From Hansschlegelia quercus (GTDB lineage Bacteria > Pseudomonadota > Alphaproteobacteria > Rhizobiales > Methylopilaceae): a stretch of DNA of 64,000 bases. The translations under genes and the position numbers were made by a program. The DNA is taken from the NCBI RefSeq assembly GCF_004310425.1, contig NZ_SIUB01000003.1:310001-374000 (forward strand). Direction: 5' to 3'. Numbering within the stretch: position 1 is the stretch's first letter; every line of letters begins with the position of its first letter. This document shows positions 18,790 through 27,178 of this stretch, in pieces. Under the pieces are notes generated by a model. That model made no database searches, had not been told where the DNA came from, and worked only from the letters and a program-made list of their open reading frames with translations.

Positions 18790-20070
18790 CTACTCCGCGG
18801 CGTCTCGGTCCGCCCCGCCGCCGAACCGGCGGGCGACATAATCCTCCACCATCGCCTTGAACTCGGGGACGATGTTGTCTCCCCGAAGCGTCGCGACCTT
18901 CTGGCCGTCGAGATAAACCGGGGCGACCGGCACCTCGCCCGTGCCTGGCAGCGAGATGCCGATGTCGGCGTGCTTGGACTCGCCCGGCCCGTTCACGATG
19001 CAGCCCATCACCGCGACGTTCAGCGTCTCGACGCCGGGATAAAGCGCCTTCCATTCCGGCATGCGCGCGACGATGTGGTTCTGGACGTCGCGGGCGAGCT
19101 CCTGGAACACGGTCGATGTCGTGCGTCCACAGCCGGGGCAGGCGGCGACAAGCGGGATGAAGGTGCGGAACCCCATGGTCTGCAGAATTTCCTGCGCGAC
19201 CTTGACCTCGAGCGTGCGGTCGCCGCCGGGCTCGGGGGTGAGCGAAATCCGGATCGTGTCGCCGATCCCCTGCTGCAGCAGCACGCCAAGCGCCGCGGAG
19301 GAGGCGACGATGCCCTTCGAGCCCATGCCGGCCTCGGTCAGGCCGAGATGGAGCGCGTAGTCCGAGCGGCGGGCGAGCTCTACATAGACGGCGATCAGAT
19401 CCTGCACCGCGGAGACCTTGGCCGACAGGATGATCCGGTCGCGGCCGAGGCCGAGCTCCTCGGCGCGCGCGGCGGAGAGCAGCACGGAGCGGATCAACGC
19501 CTCGCGCGTCACCTCCCGCGCCTCCTTGGGCTGCGCGGCGGCGGCGTTCTCGTCCATCAGGCGGGCAAGCATTTCGGCGTCGAGCGAGCCCCAATTGCCG
19601 CCGATCCGCACCGCCTTGTCGTATCGGGCAGCGATCTCAATGATCTGCGAGAAGTGCCGATCGCGCTTGACGCCGAACCCGACATTGCCGGGGTTAATGC
19701 GATACTTCGCAAGCGCCTCGGCGCAGGCCGGATGCTGCTCGAGCAGCGTATGGCCAATATAGTGGAAGTCGCCGACGAGAGGCGTGTCGACGCCGCGCCG
19801 CGCGAGCCCGTCGCGGATATGCGGGACGGCGGCCGCCGCCTCCGCTCGGTCTACGGTGATCCGCACCAGTTCGGAGCCCGCGCGCGTCAGCGCTGCGACC
19901 TGCGCGATGGTGCCCTCGATATCGGCCGTGTCGGTGTTCGTCATGGACTGCACGGCGACCGGCGCGCCGCCGCCGACCGTTACGGCGCCAACCTTCACGC
20001 TCTGGGTCCGTCGCCGATCCGACAGCGCGCCGGGGACGCTCACCGGTACGACAAAGCAGTCAGGCTGCAT
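18790..20070 (-). CDS. ispG: 4-hydroxy-3-methylbut-2-en-1-yl diphosphate synthase
   Basis: Penultimate step of the MEP isoprenoid pathway: MEcPP to HMBPP, using a [4Fe-4S] cluster. 426 residues. N-terminal TIM barrel with [19 protein letters not shown]-terminal cluster domain with Cys pairs in [16 protein letters not shown] and a further Cys in [19 protein letters not shown]-type region. The start (ATG 20070) overlaps the 3' end of zur by 11 bases, so it is probably co-transcribed and translationally coupled with it. The C-terminal tail is Asp/Ala-rich. Confidence 0.96.
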   Translation of the reverse strand: MQPDCFVVPVSVPGALSDRRRTQSVKVGAVTVGGGAPVAVQSMTNTDTADIEGTIAQVAALTRAGSELVRITVDRAEAAAAVPHIRDGLARRGVDTPLVGDFHYIGHTLLEQHPACAEALAKYRINPGNVGFGVKRDRHFSQIIEIAARYDKAVRIGGNWGSLDAEMLARLMDENAAAAQPKEAREVTREALIRSVLLSAARAEELGLGRDRIILSAKVSAVQDLIAVYVELARRSDYALHLGLTEAGMGSKGIVASSAALGVLLQQGIGDTIRISLTPEPGGDRTLEVKVAQEILQTMGFRTFIPLVAACPGCGRTTSTVFQELARDVQNHIVARMPEWKALYPGVETLNVAVMGCIVNGPGESKHADIGISLPGTGEVPVAPVYLDGQKVATLRGDNIVPEFKAMVEDYVARRFGGGADRDAAE

Positions 20071-20620
20071 CGTGCTCTCCGGCTGCGCGGCGAGCGCGGC
20101 AGTGGCTGCATTCGCCGGAAATCTCGATCACCGGCGCGCGCGGGCTGAAGCCGGAACCCTGCGCCAGCGCCGTCAGCGCCGCGCCAAAGGCCTCCGTCGA
20201 GGCCTCGCCGACTGCGCCGCATTTCTCGCAGATCAGGAACACCACCGGCGCGCTCGCGGCCGTTCCATGATCGCGGCTGCAGGCGACGAAGGCGTTGCGG
20301 CTCTCGATGCGGTGGACGAAGCCCTGCTCTTGCAGGAAATCGAGCGCGCGGTAGACGGTGATCGGCGCGGGCGGGCGCTCGCCTTCGAGCGTCACGCGCT
20401 CGATTACCTCATAGGCGCCGGCGGGCGCGTGACTGTCGGCAAGCGCCTCAAGCACGCGGCGGCGCATGTCGGTGAGGCGCGCGCCGCGTTCGGCGCAGAG
20501 CCGTTCGGCGCGGGCCAGCACGTCGCGCGCGCAGGCGCGGTGGTCATGGCCGGGAGCTGCGAAGGCCGCCTCGCCATGGTCGTGGTGATGGTGGTGGCCG
20601 TGGACGTGCGCGTGAGTCAT
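20060..20620 (-). CDS. zur: Fur-family zinc-uptake regulator (Zur-like)
   Basis: 186 residues. Fur-fold winged helix with [19 protein letters not shown] and [18 protein letters not shown]. The dimerisation domain has structural zinc Cys pairs CEKCG and CSHC. The first ~28 residues are extremely His-rich ([15 protein letters not shown], then GHDHR), favouring a zinc-related role over iron. ATG 20620 is chosen because the His-rich start follows AGAGAG; the frame opens back to 20797 but that part is antisense to the start of the 3-hydroxybutyrate dehydrogenase gene. No znuABC genes are in the window. Divergent from that dehydrogenase gene with 61 bases between. Confidence 0.85.
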   Translation of the reverse strand: MTHAHVHGHHHHHDHGEAAFAAPGHDHRACARDVLARAERLCAERGARLTDMRRRVLEALADSHAPAGAYEVIERVTLEGERPPAPITVYRALDFLQEQGFVHRIESRNAFVACSRDHGTAASAPVVFLICEKCGAVGEASTEAFGAALTALAQGSGFSPRAPVIEISGECSHCRARRAAGEHDAA

Positions 20621-20681
20621 CTTGCGCTCTCTCTTAGCACGAAGCGCGCGTCGTTTGCGCAAAGGCCCTGAGGTCACAGCC

Positions 20682-21464
20682 ATGCTGAAATCCAAGACCG
20701 CCCTCGTCACCGGATCGACGAGCGGCATCGGCCTCGCCATCGCAAAGGCGCTCGCTGCCCAAGGCGCGAACGTCGTGATCAACGGCCTCGGCGACAAGGA
20801 CGAGATCGAGGGAATCCGCGCGGAGATCGAGACGGAGCACGGCGTCGTTGCGACTTACGACGGCGCCGACATGCTGAAGCCCGCCGATATCGCCCGCATG
20901 GTGCGCGATGCGGCGGAACGCTTCGGGGCAGTCGACATCCTCGTCAACAACGCTGGCATCCAGCACGTCGCCGCGGTCGACGAGTTCCCGGACGACAAGT
21001 GGGACCAGATCATCGCGATCAACCTGTCCGCCGCCTTCCACGCCACCAAGGCGGCGCTGCCGGGCATGAAGAAAAAGGGCTGGGGGCGGGTCATCAACAC
21101 GGCGTCGGCGCATGCGCTCGTCGCCTCGCCGTACAAGTCAGCCTATGTCGCGGCCAAGCACGGCATCGCCGGCTTCACGAAATCCTGTGCTCTCGAGGTG
21201 GCGCAACAGAAGATTACCGTGAACGCCATCTGCCCCGGCTATGTCTGGACGCCGCTCGTCGAGCGTCAGATCCCGGACACGATGAAGGCGCGTGGCATGA
21301 CGGAGGACGAGGTCAAGCGCGACGTGCTGCTTGCGGCGCAGCCGACCAAGGAGTTCGTGACGCCCGAGCAGGTCGCGGCCTTCGCCGTGTTCCTGTGCTC
21401 GGACGCCGCCGCCCAGATCACCGGCGCATTGCTGTCGATGGACGGCGGCTGGACGGCGGCCTGA
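20682..21464 (+). CDS. bdhA: D-3-hydroxybutyrate dehydrogenase (SDR family)
   Basis: Interconverts 3-hydroxybutyrate and acetoacetate with NAD in PHB/ketone-body metabolism. 260 residues of classic short-chain dehydrogenase: TGSTSGIGLAIA (cofactor), NNAGIQHV, catalytic Ser in NTASAHALVASPYKSAYVAAK (Ser, Tyr-x-x-x-Lys), CPGYVWTPLVERQIPD. The NNAGIQHV and VERQIP blocks match the bdh subfamily. ATG 20682 follows TGAGG; upstream in-frame codons overlap the zur promoter side. Confidence 0.9.
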   Translation: MLKSKTALVTGSTSGIGLAIAKALAAQGANVVINGLGDKDEIEGIRAEIETEHGVVATYDGADMLKPADIARMVRDAAERFGAVDILVNNAGIQHVAAVDEFPDDKWDQIIAINLSAAFHATKAALPGMKKKGWGRVINTASAHALVASPYKSAYVAAKHGIAGFTKSCALEVAQQKITVNAICPGYVWTPLVERQIPDTMKARGMTEDEVKRDVLLAAQPTKEFVTPEQVAAFAVFLCSDAAAQITGALLSMDGGWTAA

Positions 21465-21519
21465 GGGGCTGCGGCGACGACGAACGCGGGCGTCCTGCCG
21501 CCGCAGCGCCAGAGGCCAG

Positions 21520-21837
21520 TTACATCGGGGTCTTGCCGGTCTTGGGCTCGCCCTTGCCGCCCGGGCCGCCGGTCTTCTGCATATCGCCGTTCTCGGACAT
21601 CGGCTTCATGTGATGCATGGGGCGCTTCTTCGGCTTCTTGGTCTTCTTGTGCATCATGGAGCTGTGCTTCGTCGCGCCGGCCTTCTGCATCGGGCCACCG
21701 GTGTCCGGCGAGGTCGTCGTCGTGTTCTGCCCGACCACAGGCTTGTCCATCATTCCGGTTTCAGCCGCCTGAGCCGCGACGGCGGATCCGACGAATGCGA
21801 CCGCAAGCGCCGCCACGCGTAAAGATTTGAAGATCAT
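21520..21837 (-). CDS. Secreted Met/His/Lys-rich small hypothetical protein
   Basis: 105 residues, not recognised. Signal peptide MIFKSLRVAALAVAFVGSAV with cleavage expected after AQA (residue 24). The mature part (~81 residues) is low complexity with Met, His and Lys clusters (HSSMMHKKTKKPKKRPMHHM) and Gly/Pro/Lys at the end. The Met/His pattern could bind metal such as copper, but that is inference. ATG 21837 follows AGGGAG; the frame back to 21909 overlaps the 3' end of glk. Convergent with the hydroxybutyrate dehydrogenase. Confidence 0.6.
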   Translation of the reverse strand: MIFKSLRVAALAVAFVGSAVAAQAAETGMMDKPVVGQNTTTTSPDTGGPMQKAGATKHSSMMHKKTKKPKKRPMHHMKPMSENGDMQKTGGPGGKGEPKTGKTPM

Positions 21838-21898
21838 CTCGTCACTCCCTGTCTGCAGCCGTGTTTGGCTGCTCGGAGTGACTACGTTTGAGAACGCG

Positions 21899-22843
21899 TT
21901 ACGGACCATTCCGAGCGGTGGCGGCGCAACCGATCAGGCCGGAAACGTCGGATGAGACGAGGATGGTCGCGATCTCGCGCATCATCGCCTCGTGCGGCGA
22001 CTTCGCCTCGAAGGCGGCGCGGAAGGCGGCCGGGTCGATCAGGGCCTTCAGCCGTGGGACCACGCCGCCACAGACATAGACCCCGCCGCGCGCGCCGAAG
22101 ACCAGAGCCATGTCCCCGGCGAAGCGCGCGAACATCGTCAGGAAGAGCGTCGCCGTCTCGACAGCCGCCGGCTCGCCGGCCTGCGCTGCCGCGACGATCT
22201 TCGGCGTTTCCGTATGGTCCACAGCGCGGCCGTCGAGTTCGGCGAGCGCCGCATGCAGACGCGGCATGCCAATGCCGGAGTTCAGCGTCTCCGCCGAGAC
22301 CCGGTCGATCGAGCGGCGGACGATGGCGACAATCGCGGCTTCCCGCTCGTTCGTCGCAGCGAGCTCGATATGGCCGCCTTCGCTTGGGATTGGAATCCAG
22401 CGCTCTCCATCCCGCATCAGACCGGCGACGCCGAGGCCAGTGCCGGGGCCGAGCGCCGCCTTGGTCGCGTCGGTGGGCTGCGCGTCGCCGATCGCGGCGA
22501 GTTCGGAGGCGTCTAGATAAGGCAGGCTTGCGGCCTGTGCGACGAAGTCGTTGACGAGGTCGACGCGTTGTAAGCCGAAGCGCTTCTCCAGCGCGTCGGC
22601 GTCGAAGGACCACGCGCCGCGATTGGTGAGGCGGGCCGCGCGCCCCGCAACAGGCCCCGCGATCGCGAAGACGGCGCGGTCTGGCCTCGCGTCGCGCTTC
22701 TCAAGATAAGCGGCAACGGCGTCCTCAAAGGTCGCGTGGTCGTCGCCGCGTTCGATCTCCATGTCGTAGGGGCGGTGATCGTCGCCTCCGGCGAGGCCGA
22801 AGCGGGAATTCGTCCCACCGATGTCGCCCACCAGCAGCGTCAC
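21899..22843 (-). CDS. glk: Glucokinase
   Basis: ATP-dependent phosphorylation of glucose to glucose-6-phosphate in the cytoplasm. 314 residues, family size. Phosphate-binding LVGDIGGTNSRFGLA at the N-terminus, LVNDFVAQA with the catalytic Asp, GPGTGLGVAGL, and SEGGHIEL substrate residues. ATG 22843 lies 15 bases downstream of the ABM-domain gene, so the two are probably one transcript. Confidence 0.93.
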   Translation of the reverse strand: MTLLVGDIGGTNSRFGLAGGDDHRPYDMEIERGDDHATFEDAVAAYLEKRDARPDRAVFAIAGPVAGRAARLTNRGAWSFDADALEKRFGLQRVDLVNDFVAQAASLPYLDASELAAIGDAQPTDATKAALGPGTGLGVAGLMRDGERWIPIPSEGGHIELAATNEREAAIVAIVRRSIDRVSAETLNSGIGMPRLHAALAELDGRAVDHTETPKIVAAAQAGEPAAVETATLFLTMFARFAGDMALVFGARGGVYVCGGVVPRLKALIDPAAFRAAFEAKSPHEAMMREIATILVSSDVSGLIGCAATARNGP

Positions 22844-22858
22844 GGGCGCCTCCGCCGC

Positions 22859-23143
22859 TCAGTCAATATCGAGCAGCCTCTCGCGCTGCAGTTTCACGAA
22901 GCCGCGCACCGCCTCCTGGAAGGCGAGGGCGGCCTCCGAGGCGTGGCGCGCCGCCGCCGCCTGCTCGTCCTCGTAGAGCGCGGAAGTCAGGAACATGCCG
23001 GGCGCGTCCGGATCTTCGGCGATCGCCACGCCGCGGCAGCCGCTTTGGCTGCGCTCGACGGCGTTCGCATTGGCGAACACGGCGGCCCGAAAAGCCGAAG
23101 CATGTTCCGGTTCGACCTCGAAGACGGTGGAGACGAGTTTCAT
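22859..23143 (-). CDS. Antibiotic-biosynthesis-monooxygenase (ABM)-like domain protein
   Basis: 94 residues with a ferredoxin-like dimeric alpha/beta-barrel pattern: MKLVSTVFEVEPEHASAF, a central helix, FLTSALYEDEQAAAARH, and a C-terminal helix. Such small quinol-monooxygenase-like proteins are common and mostly uncharacterised. ATG 23143 is chosen because the conserved part begins MKLVSTVFEV; the frame upstream overlaps the divergent RluA gene. Lies immediately upstream of glk. Confidence 0.65.
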   Translation of the reverse strand: MKLVSTVFEVEPEHASAFRAAVFANANAVERSQSGCRGVAIAEDPDAPGMFLTSALYEDEQAAAARHASEAALAFQEAVRGFVKLQRERLLDID

Positions 23144-23200
23144 GCCCGCGACATAGTGCGGAGAGACCGGTCGCCCATCCTCGCCGTAAAGACCCTGACG

Positions 23201-23932
23201 ATGACCTCGCGCCTGCCCTTCGGTCCCGACGACCTTCCCGCCCGTGTGCTGCACCGCGACGGGGAGATGCTGGTGATCGACAAGCCGGCCGGCGTGCCGG
23301 TCCATGCCGGTCCCAAAGGCGGCGCGAACCTCGAGGCGATGTTCGAGACCTTGCGGTTTGGCCTGCCGCGCAATCCCGCGCTGGCGCACCGGCTCGACAA
23401 GGACACCAGCGGCTGCTTGGTGCTCGGGCGTCACCGCAAGGCCTTGGCGAAACTTGGCAAGCTGTTTTCACAGGGCCGGGTGGACAAGACCTATTGGGCG
23501 GTGACGCGCGGCGCGCCGTCCAATGATGCCGGGTTGATCGACGCGCCGCTTGCCAAGCGGAGCCCGACGCGCGGCTGGTGGATGGCGGTGGATCCGGCTG
23601 GCCTTCCCTCATCGACTGAATGGCGGGTGCTGGCGCGCGGCGCGGGCCTCGCTTTCGTCCAGTTCCGCCCGCTGACTGGCCGCACGCACCAGATCCGCGT
23701 CCATGCGGCGCATGTCGGCATGCCATTGCTGGGCGACCCGATCTACGGAGCTGAGGCCGCCGGCGGGGCCGTGCTCCACCTTCATGCGCGCTCGCTGACG
23801 ATCCCGATCAGCAACAACCGCCCGTCCGTGGAAGTCTCTGCGCCGCTTCCCCCTCACATGGCGGCGACCTTCACGGCTATGGGATGGGACGAAACGATTC
23901 CTCTCGAGCCGATGGGCGCTATAACGATCTGA
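23201..23932 (+). CDS. RluA-family RNA pseudouridine synthase
   Basis: 243 residues. Catalytic-Asp motif HRLDKDTSGCLVLGR, LVIDKPAGVPVHAG in the N-terminal part, and RPLTGRTHQIRVHAAHVG, LGDPIYG in the C-terminal part. There is no N-terminal S4 domain, so it resembles the RluA/TruC-like group; the target RNA (23S rRNA or tRNA) cannot be assigned. ATG 23201 is taken; the frame extending upstream runs antisense through the ABM gene. Divergent from the ABM-glk pair. Confidence 0.88.
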   Translation: MTSRLPFGPDDLPARVLHRDGEMLVIDKPAGVPVHAGPKGGANLEAMFETLRFGLPRNPALAHRLDKDTSGCLVLGRHRKALAKLGKLFSQGRVDKTYWAVTRGAPSNDAGLIDAPLAKRSPTRGWWMAVDPAGLPSSTEWRVLARGAGLAFVQFRPLTGRTHQIRVHAAHVGMPLLGDPIYGAEAAGGAVLHLHARSLTIPISNNRPSVEVSAPLPPHMAATFTAMGWDETIPLEPMGAITI

Positions 23933-23977
23933 ACGCCCCGCTTCCGTTTTCCTGTTCACACCGAGGTTTCGCCGCTG

Positions 23978-24919
23978 ATGGCCCGTTGCCTCGTTTTGCT
24001 GAACCCGCGGGCGGGCACGTTGAAGGATCTTGCAAACAAGGCCGGGAGCCATGAGAGCCCGGCGGAGCTGGTGGCCGGCGAGTTCGGCGCGGCCGGCAAG
24101 GCGGTCGACGTGCGGATGGTCCCGCCGCGCGACCTCTCCTCCGCGCTTAAGGACATCGAGCATGGCGATGATCATGACGAGATCATCGTCGGCGGCGGCG
24201 ACGGCTCGCTGTCCCGTTCGCTCGGCCGGCTGCTCGCGTCACGCAAAACCTTCGGCGTGCTGCCCTTCGGCACGATGAACCTGCTCGCCCGCGATCTGGG
24301 CGTGCCGGCGGAGATGAAGGAGGCGATCGCTGCACTCGCGCGCTCGGAGCCGCGACGAGTGGACCTCGCTTCCGTGAACGGGCGGGCGTTCCACTCGATC
24401 TCCGGCCTCGGCTTCTTCGCGCAGATGGCGCAGGCGCGCGAGGCGGCGCGAGGTCTGAAGGGACTCGGCCGGTTCACAGGCTTTGCGGTGGCGGCCTTCC
24501 GCGCCTTCTTCCGCTCAGGCCGGTCGCGTTACGAACTCGTGATCGACGGCTCGCCCCGCCACGTGGATGCGACGGCCGTGCTCGTCACCAACAACGCCTT
24601 CGAGAGCGGCTGGCGGCGCGCCCGGCTCGACGAGGGCAAGATCGAGGTGATCGTCGCCCATGCCGGCACGATGCGCGAGCGCCTGAGGCTGGGCTACGAC
24701 GTGATCCGCGGGCGCTGGCGAGACAATCCGCTGATCGAGAGTTTTCGCGCGACGACGGTCGAGGTCGACAAACTCCGCCGCCGCCGCGTCTGGGTGGCGA
24801 CCGACGGCGAACTGACGCGCGAGAACTCCCCCGTCCGCTACGAAGCGATGCCGGGCGCCGCCCTGATGCTGACGCCGATCACCCCGCGCGGCGGCGCTGC
24901 CGAGGCGCCGCCTGCCTGA
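23978..24919 (+). CDS. Diacylglycerol/lipid kinase family protein
   Basis: 313 residues. DAGK catalytic domain: LVLLNPRAGTLKDL at the N-terminus, IIVGGGDGSLSRSLG (GGGDGS nucleotide loop), LPFGTMNLLARDLGVP. The C-terminal beta-rich domain has a conserved TDGELT. Related to YegS and bacterial DgkB, which phosphorylate diacylglycerol or other lipids at the membrane; the exact substrate is not predictable. The large palindrome begins 23 bases after the stop. Confidence 0.86.
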   Translation: MARCLVLLNPRAGTLKDLANKAGSHESPAELVAGEFGAAGKAVDVRMVPPRDLSSALKDIEHGDDHDEIIVGGGDGSLSRSLGRLLASRKTFGVLPFGTMNLLARDLGVPAEMKEAIAALARSEPRRVDLASVNGRAFHSISGLGFFAQMAQAREAARGLKGLGRFTGFAVAAFRAFFRSGRSRYELVIDGSPRHVDATAVLVTNNAFESGWRRARLDEGKIEVIVAHAGTMRERLRLGYDVIRGRWRDNPLIESFRATTVEVDKLRRRRVWVATDGELTRENSPVRYEAMPGAALMLTPITPRGGAAEAPPA

Positions 24920-24942
24920 GGGGCCCGAGCTCGGAAGCACTG

Positions 24943-25032
24943 CCGTTATGCCCATCTTCGGACATCCACGACTTGACCGTTGCGCGAGAGCGCAACGGTC
25001 AAGTCGTGGATGTCCGAAGATGGGCATAACGG
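24943..25032. repeat. 43-bp perfect inverted repeat with GAGA loop
   Basis: Bases 24943-24985 are followed by GAGA (24986-24989) and then their exact reverse complement at 24990-25032. All 43 pairs match. The arm begins CCGTTATGCCCATCTTCGG and ends GACCGTTGCGC. As plus-strand RNA the loop is a GNRA tetraloop; the opposite strand would have UCUC. No U-run follows, so it is not a standard intrinsic terminator. It lies between the lipid kinase and the small gene upstream of murA. Confidence 0.95.
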
Positions 25033-25078
25033 TCGTGGTGATGTCGGCGTGCTTGCAAACGTTCTAGCATCAGCAGCC

Positions 25079-25252
25079 ATGCCGCCCTCCGATTCGCCCC
25101 CGCAGAAGCCCAAGACCGGCCGCTCGGCTGAAGTCGAGGCGCGCGAGGTGGAACGGCGTGAGCGGTCGGCGGCGGCGCTTCGCGAAAACCTCAGGAAGCG
25201 CAAGGCGGCTGCTCCTCCGAAGCGCGCTCCGGAAAACGACGGCGGGGCCTGA
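25079..25252 (+). CDS. Small, highly charged conserved hypothetical upstream of murA
   Basis: 57 residues, mostly one amphipathic charged helix: SAEVEAREVERRERSAAALR followed by a Lys/Arg/Ala run and a disordered Pro-rich tail. Small proteins with a similar ALRENLRKRK-like core commonly precede murA in Rhizobiales; function unknown. ATG 25079 lies 47 bases after the palindrome and about 107 bases before murA. Confidence 0.65.
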   Translation: MPPSDSPPQKPKTGRSAEVEAREVERRERSAAALRENLRKRKAAAPPKRAPENDGGA

Positions 25253-25359
25253 AGTCCGCCGGCTTTCGTTGTGCCCTGGCCTCCGCTGCGATAGACCCCG
25301 GTTTTCCCCTCGGCTCGCGCAGTTTCTGAGGCTGCGTCGCCCCTCTCGGAGGTCCCTTC

Positions 25360-26652
25360 ATGGACCGCATCCGCATCGTCGGCGGCGCGCCGCTCAACGG
25401 CCGCATCTCGATCTCCGGCGCCAAGAACGCCGCTTTGCCGCTGATGATCGCGAGCCTGCTGACGTCCGAGACGCTGACGCTCGAAAATACGCCGCGCCTC
25501 GCCGACGTAGCCCAGCTCAAGCGCATCCTCGGCCATCACGGCGCCGAAGTGACCGTGGAGGGTCGGCGCGCCGCGCAGGATCCTTTCCTCGGCGACACCG
25601 TCCGGCTCACCGCCGCCGAGATCGTCGACACCACGGCGCCCTACGACCTCGTGTCGAAGATGCGGGCGAGCTTCTGGGTCATCGGGCCGTTGCTGGCGCG
25701 CATGGGCGAGGCGCGCGTCTCGCTGCCCGGCGGCTGCGCGATCGGGACCCGGCCGGTCGACTTCTTCCTGACGGGCCTCGCTTCTCTCGGCGCCTCGATT
25801 GACATCGACAGCGGCTATGTCGTCGCGAAGGCGCCGGCCGGCGGTCTCATCGGCGGCCGCGTCGTGTTCCCGAAGGTCTCGGTCGGCGCGACGCATACGG
25901 TGCTGATGGCGGCCACGCTCGCCCGTGGCGAGACGGTGATCGAGAACGCCGCCCGCGAGCCCGAAATCGTCGACCTCGCGGATTGCCTGATCAAGATGGG
26001 CGCGAAGATCGAGGGCGCGGGCTCGTCCACGATCCGCATTCAGGGCGTGAACGCACTGTCGGCCGCGCGCCACTCGGTTCTGCCGGATCGCATCGAGACC
26101 GGCACCTACGCGATCGCCGTCGCGATGGCGGGCGGCGACGTGCTGCTCGAGGGCGCGCGCTACGACCTGCTGGAGTCCGCTTTCGACGTTCTCGTCGAGG
26201 CCGGCGCCGAAGTCACCGCCACCAATGAGGGCGTGCGCGTCACGCGCAACGGCCACGGCATCGCGCCGGTCACGGTCACGACCGCGCCTTATCCTGGCTT
26301 CCCGACCGATCTGCAGGCCCAGCTCATGGCGCTCGCCTGCCGCGGAAAGGGACGCTCGACGATCACCGAGACGATCTTCGAGAACCGCTTCATGCATGTG
26401 CAGGAGCTCGCGCGGCTAGGCGCCCGGATCCACCTCGACGGCGACACCGCGACGATCGACGGCGTCGAGAAGCTGACCGGCGCGCCGGTGATGGCGACTG
26501 ATCTGCGCGCCTCCGTCTCGCTCGTGATCGCAGGCTTGGCCGCGGAAGGTGAGACGATGGTCAACCGGGTCTACCACCTCGACCGCGGCTTTGAGCGGCT
26601 GGAGGACAAGCTCTCCGCCTGCGGCGCGACGATCGAGCGGGTCGCGGGTTAG
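25360..26652 (+). CDS. murA: UDP-N-acetylglucosamine 1-carboxyvinyltransferase
   Basis: First committed step of peptidoglycan synthesis: transfers enolpyruvate from PEP to UDP-GlcNAc; target of fosfomycin. 430 residues. [16 protein letters not shown] at the N-terminus, the active-site Cys in [14 protein letters not shown] (the Cys is present, so sensitivity is expected), and [19 protein letters not shown] 25360 follows CGGAGGT at 25347-25353. First large gene of a cluster reaching yacG. Confidence 0.97.
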   Translation: MDRIRIVGGAPLNGRISISGAKNAALPLMIASLLTSETLTLENTPRLADVAQLKRILGHHGAEVTVEGRRAAQDPFLGDTVRLTAAEIVDTTAPYDLVSKMRASFWVIGPLLARMGEARVSLPGGCAIGTRPVDFFLTGLASLGASIDIDSGYVVAKAPAGGLIGGRVVFPKVSVGATHTVLMAATLARGETVIENAAREPEIVDLADCLIKMGAKIEGAGSSTIRIQGVNALSAARHSVLPDRIETGTYAIAVAMAGGDVLLEGARYDLLESAFDVLVEAGAEVTATNEGVRVTRNGHGIAPVTVTTAPYPGFPTDLQAQLMALACRGKGRSTITETIFENRFMHVQELARLGARIHLDGDTATIDGVEKLTGAPVMATDLRASVSLVIAGLAAEGETMVNRVYHLDRGFERLEDKLSACGATIERVAG

Positions 26653-26735
26653 GAAGCCCGAGCGTTGCTCTCGGCCTCGCCGCCAGCTACCTCTGCGATA
26701 AGCATTTCGACCGAGCACCTCAGGCTTCGCCCCGC

Positions 26736-27176
26736 ATGTCCGTGTCCTCCGACGATCCCCTGAGACTGGCGGCCCTCGACGCCGAGGATCTCGAGGTGAT
26801 CTCGGCGCATCTGCAGGATTTCGTCGTCCGCACCGGCGACCTGGTCTTCCTGCCCCGCGAAAAGCGCTTCGCCTTTGTCGGCAACCGCGTCGATCGGCGG
26901 GTGGAAGGCGAGACACGCCGCCGCCGCGCGGCTGGACACTTCGACCGGGTGCTGAAGGTTTCGGTTCGCGGGCTGGATCGGTCCACGCCGGACGTCGTGC
27001 TCAACCTTCTCACGATCGCTTTCACCCAGGCGGAGGAGCCGAGCGGCGCGGTCGAGTTTCTGTTCTCCGGGGGCGCGGCTTTGAGGCTCGACGTCGAATG
27101 CATCGAGGCGCAGGTGGCCGATCTCGGTCCCGTCTGGGCCGCGCGCGCCGAACCCGCGCATGACGAGGACGCCTGA
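26736..27176 (+). CDS. DUF2948-family protein
   Basis: 146 residues; DDPLRLAALDAEDLEVISAH and GDLVFLPREKRFAFVGNRVD fit DUF2948, an alphaproteobacterial family of unknown function that almost always sits between murA and hisD. No signal peptide or membrane segment; C-terminal LRLDVECIEAQVADLG. Two bases separate its stop from the hisD start, indicating one transcript. Confidence 0.82.
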   Translation: MSVSSDDPLRLAALDAEDLEVISAHLQDFVVRTGDLVFLPREKRFAFVGNRVDRRVEGETRRRRAAGHFDRVLKVSVRGLDRSTPDVVLNLLTIAFTQAEEPSGAVEFLFSGGAALRLDVECIEAQVADLGPVWAARAEPAHDEDA

Positions 27177-27178
27177 CT

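Noticed and set aside
18787-20148. 453-codon plus-strand frame over ispG
   Set aside because: Antisense to ispG, which has the Fe-S Cys motifs; the frame has no domain and no ribosome-binding site.
23143-23434. Longer N-terminal extension of the ABM-like protein
   Set aside because: The extension would lie antisense within the RluA gene and shows no homology; the conserved start is at 23143.
24946-26397. 483-codon minus-strand frame over murA that enters the palindrome
   Set aside because: Antisense to murA; its end inside the palindrome is accidental.
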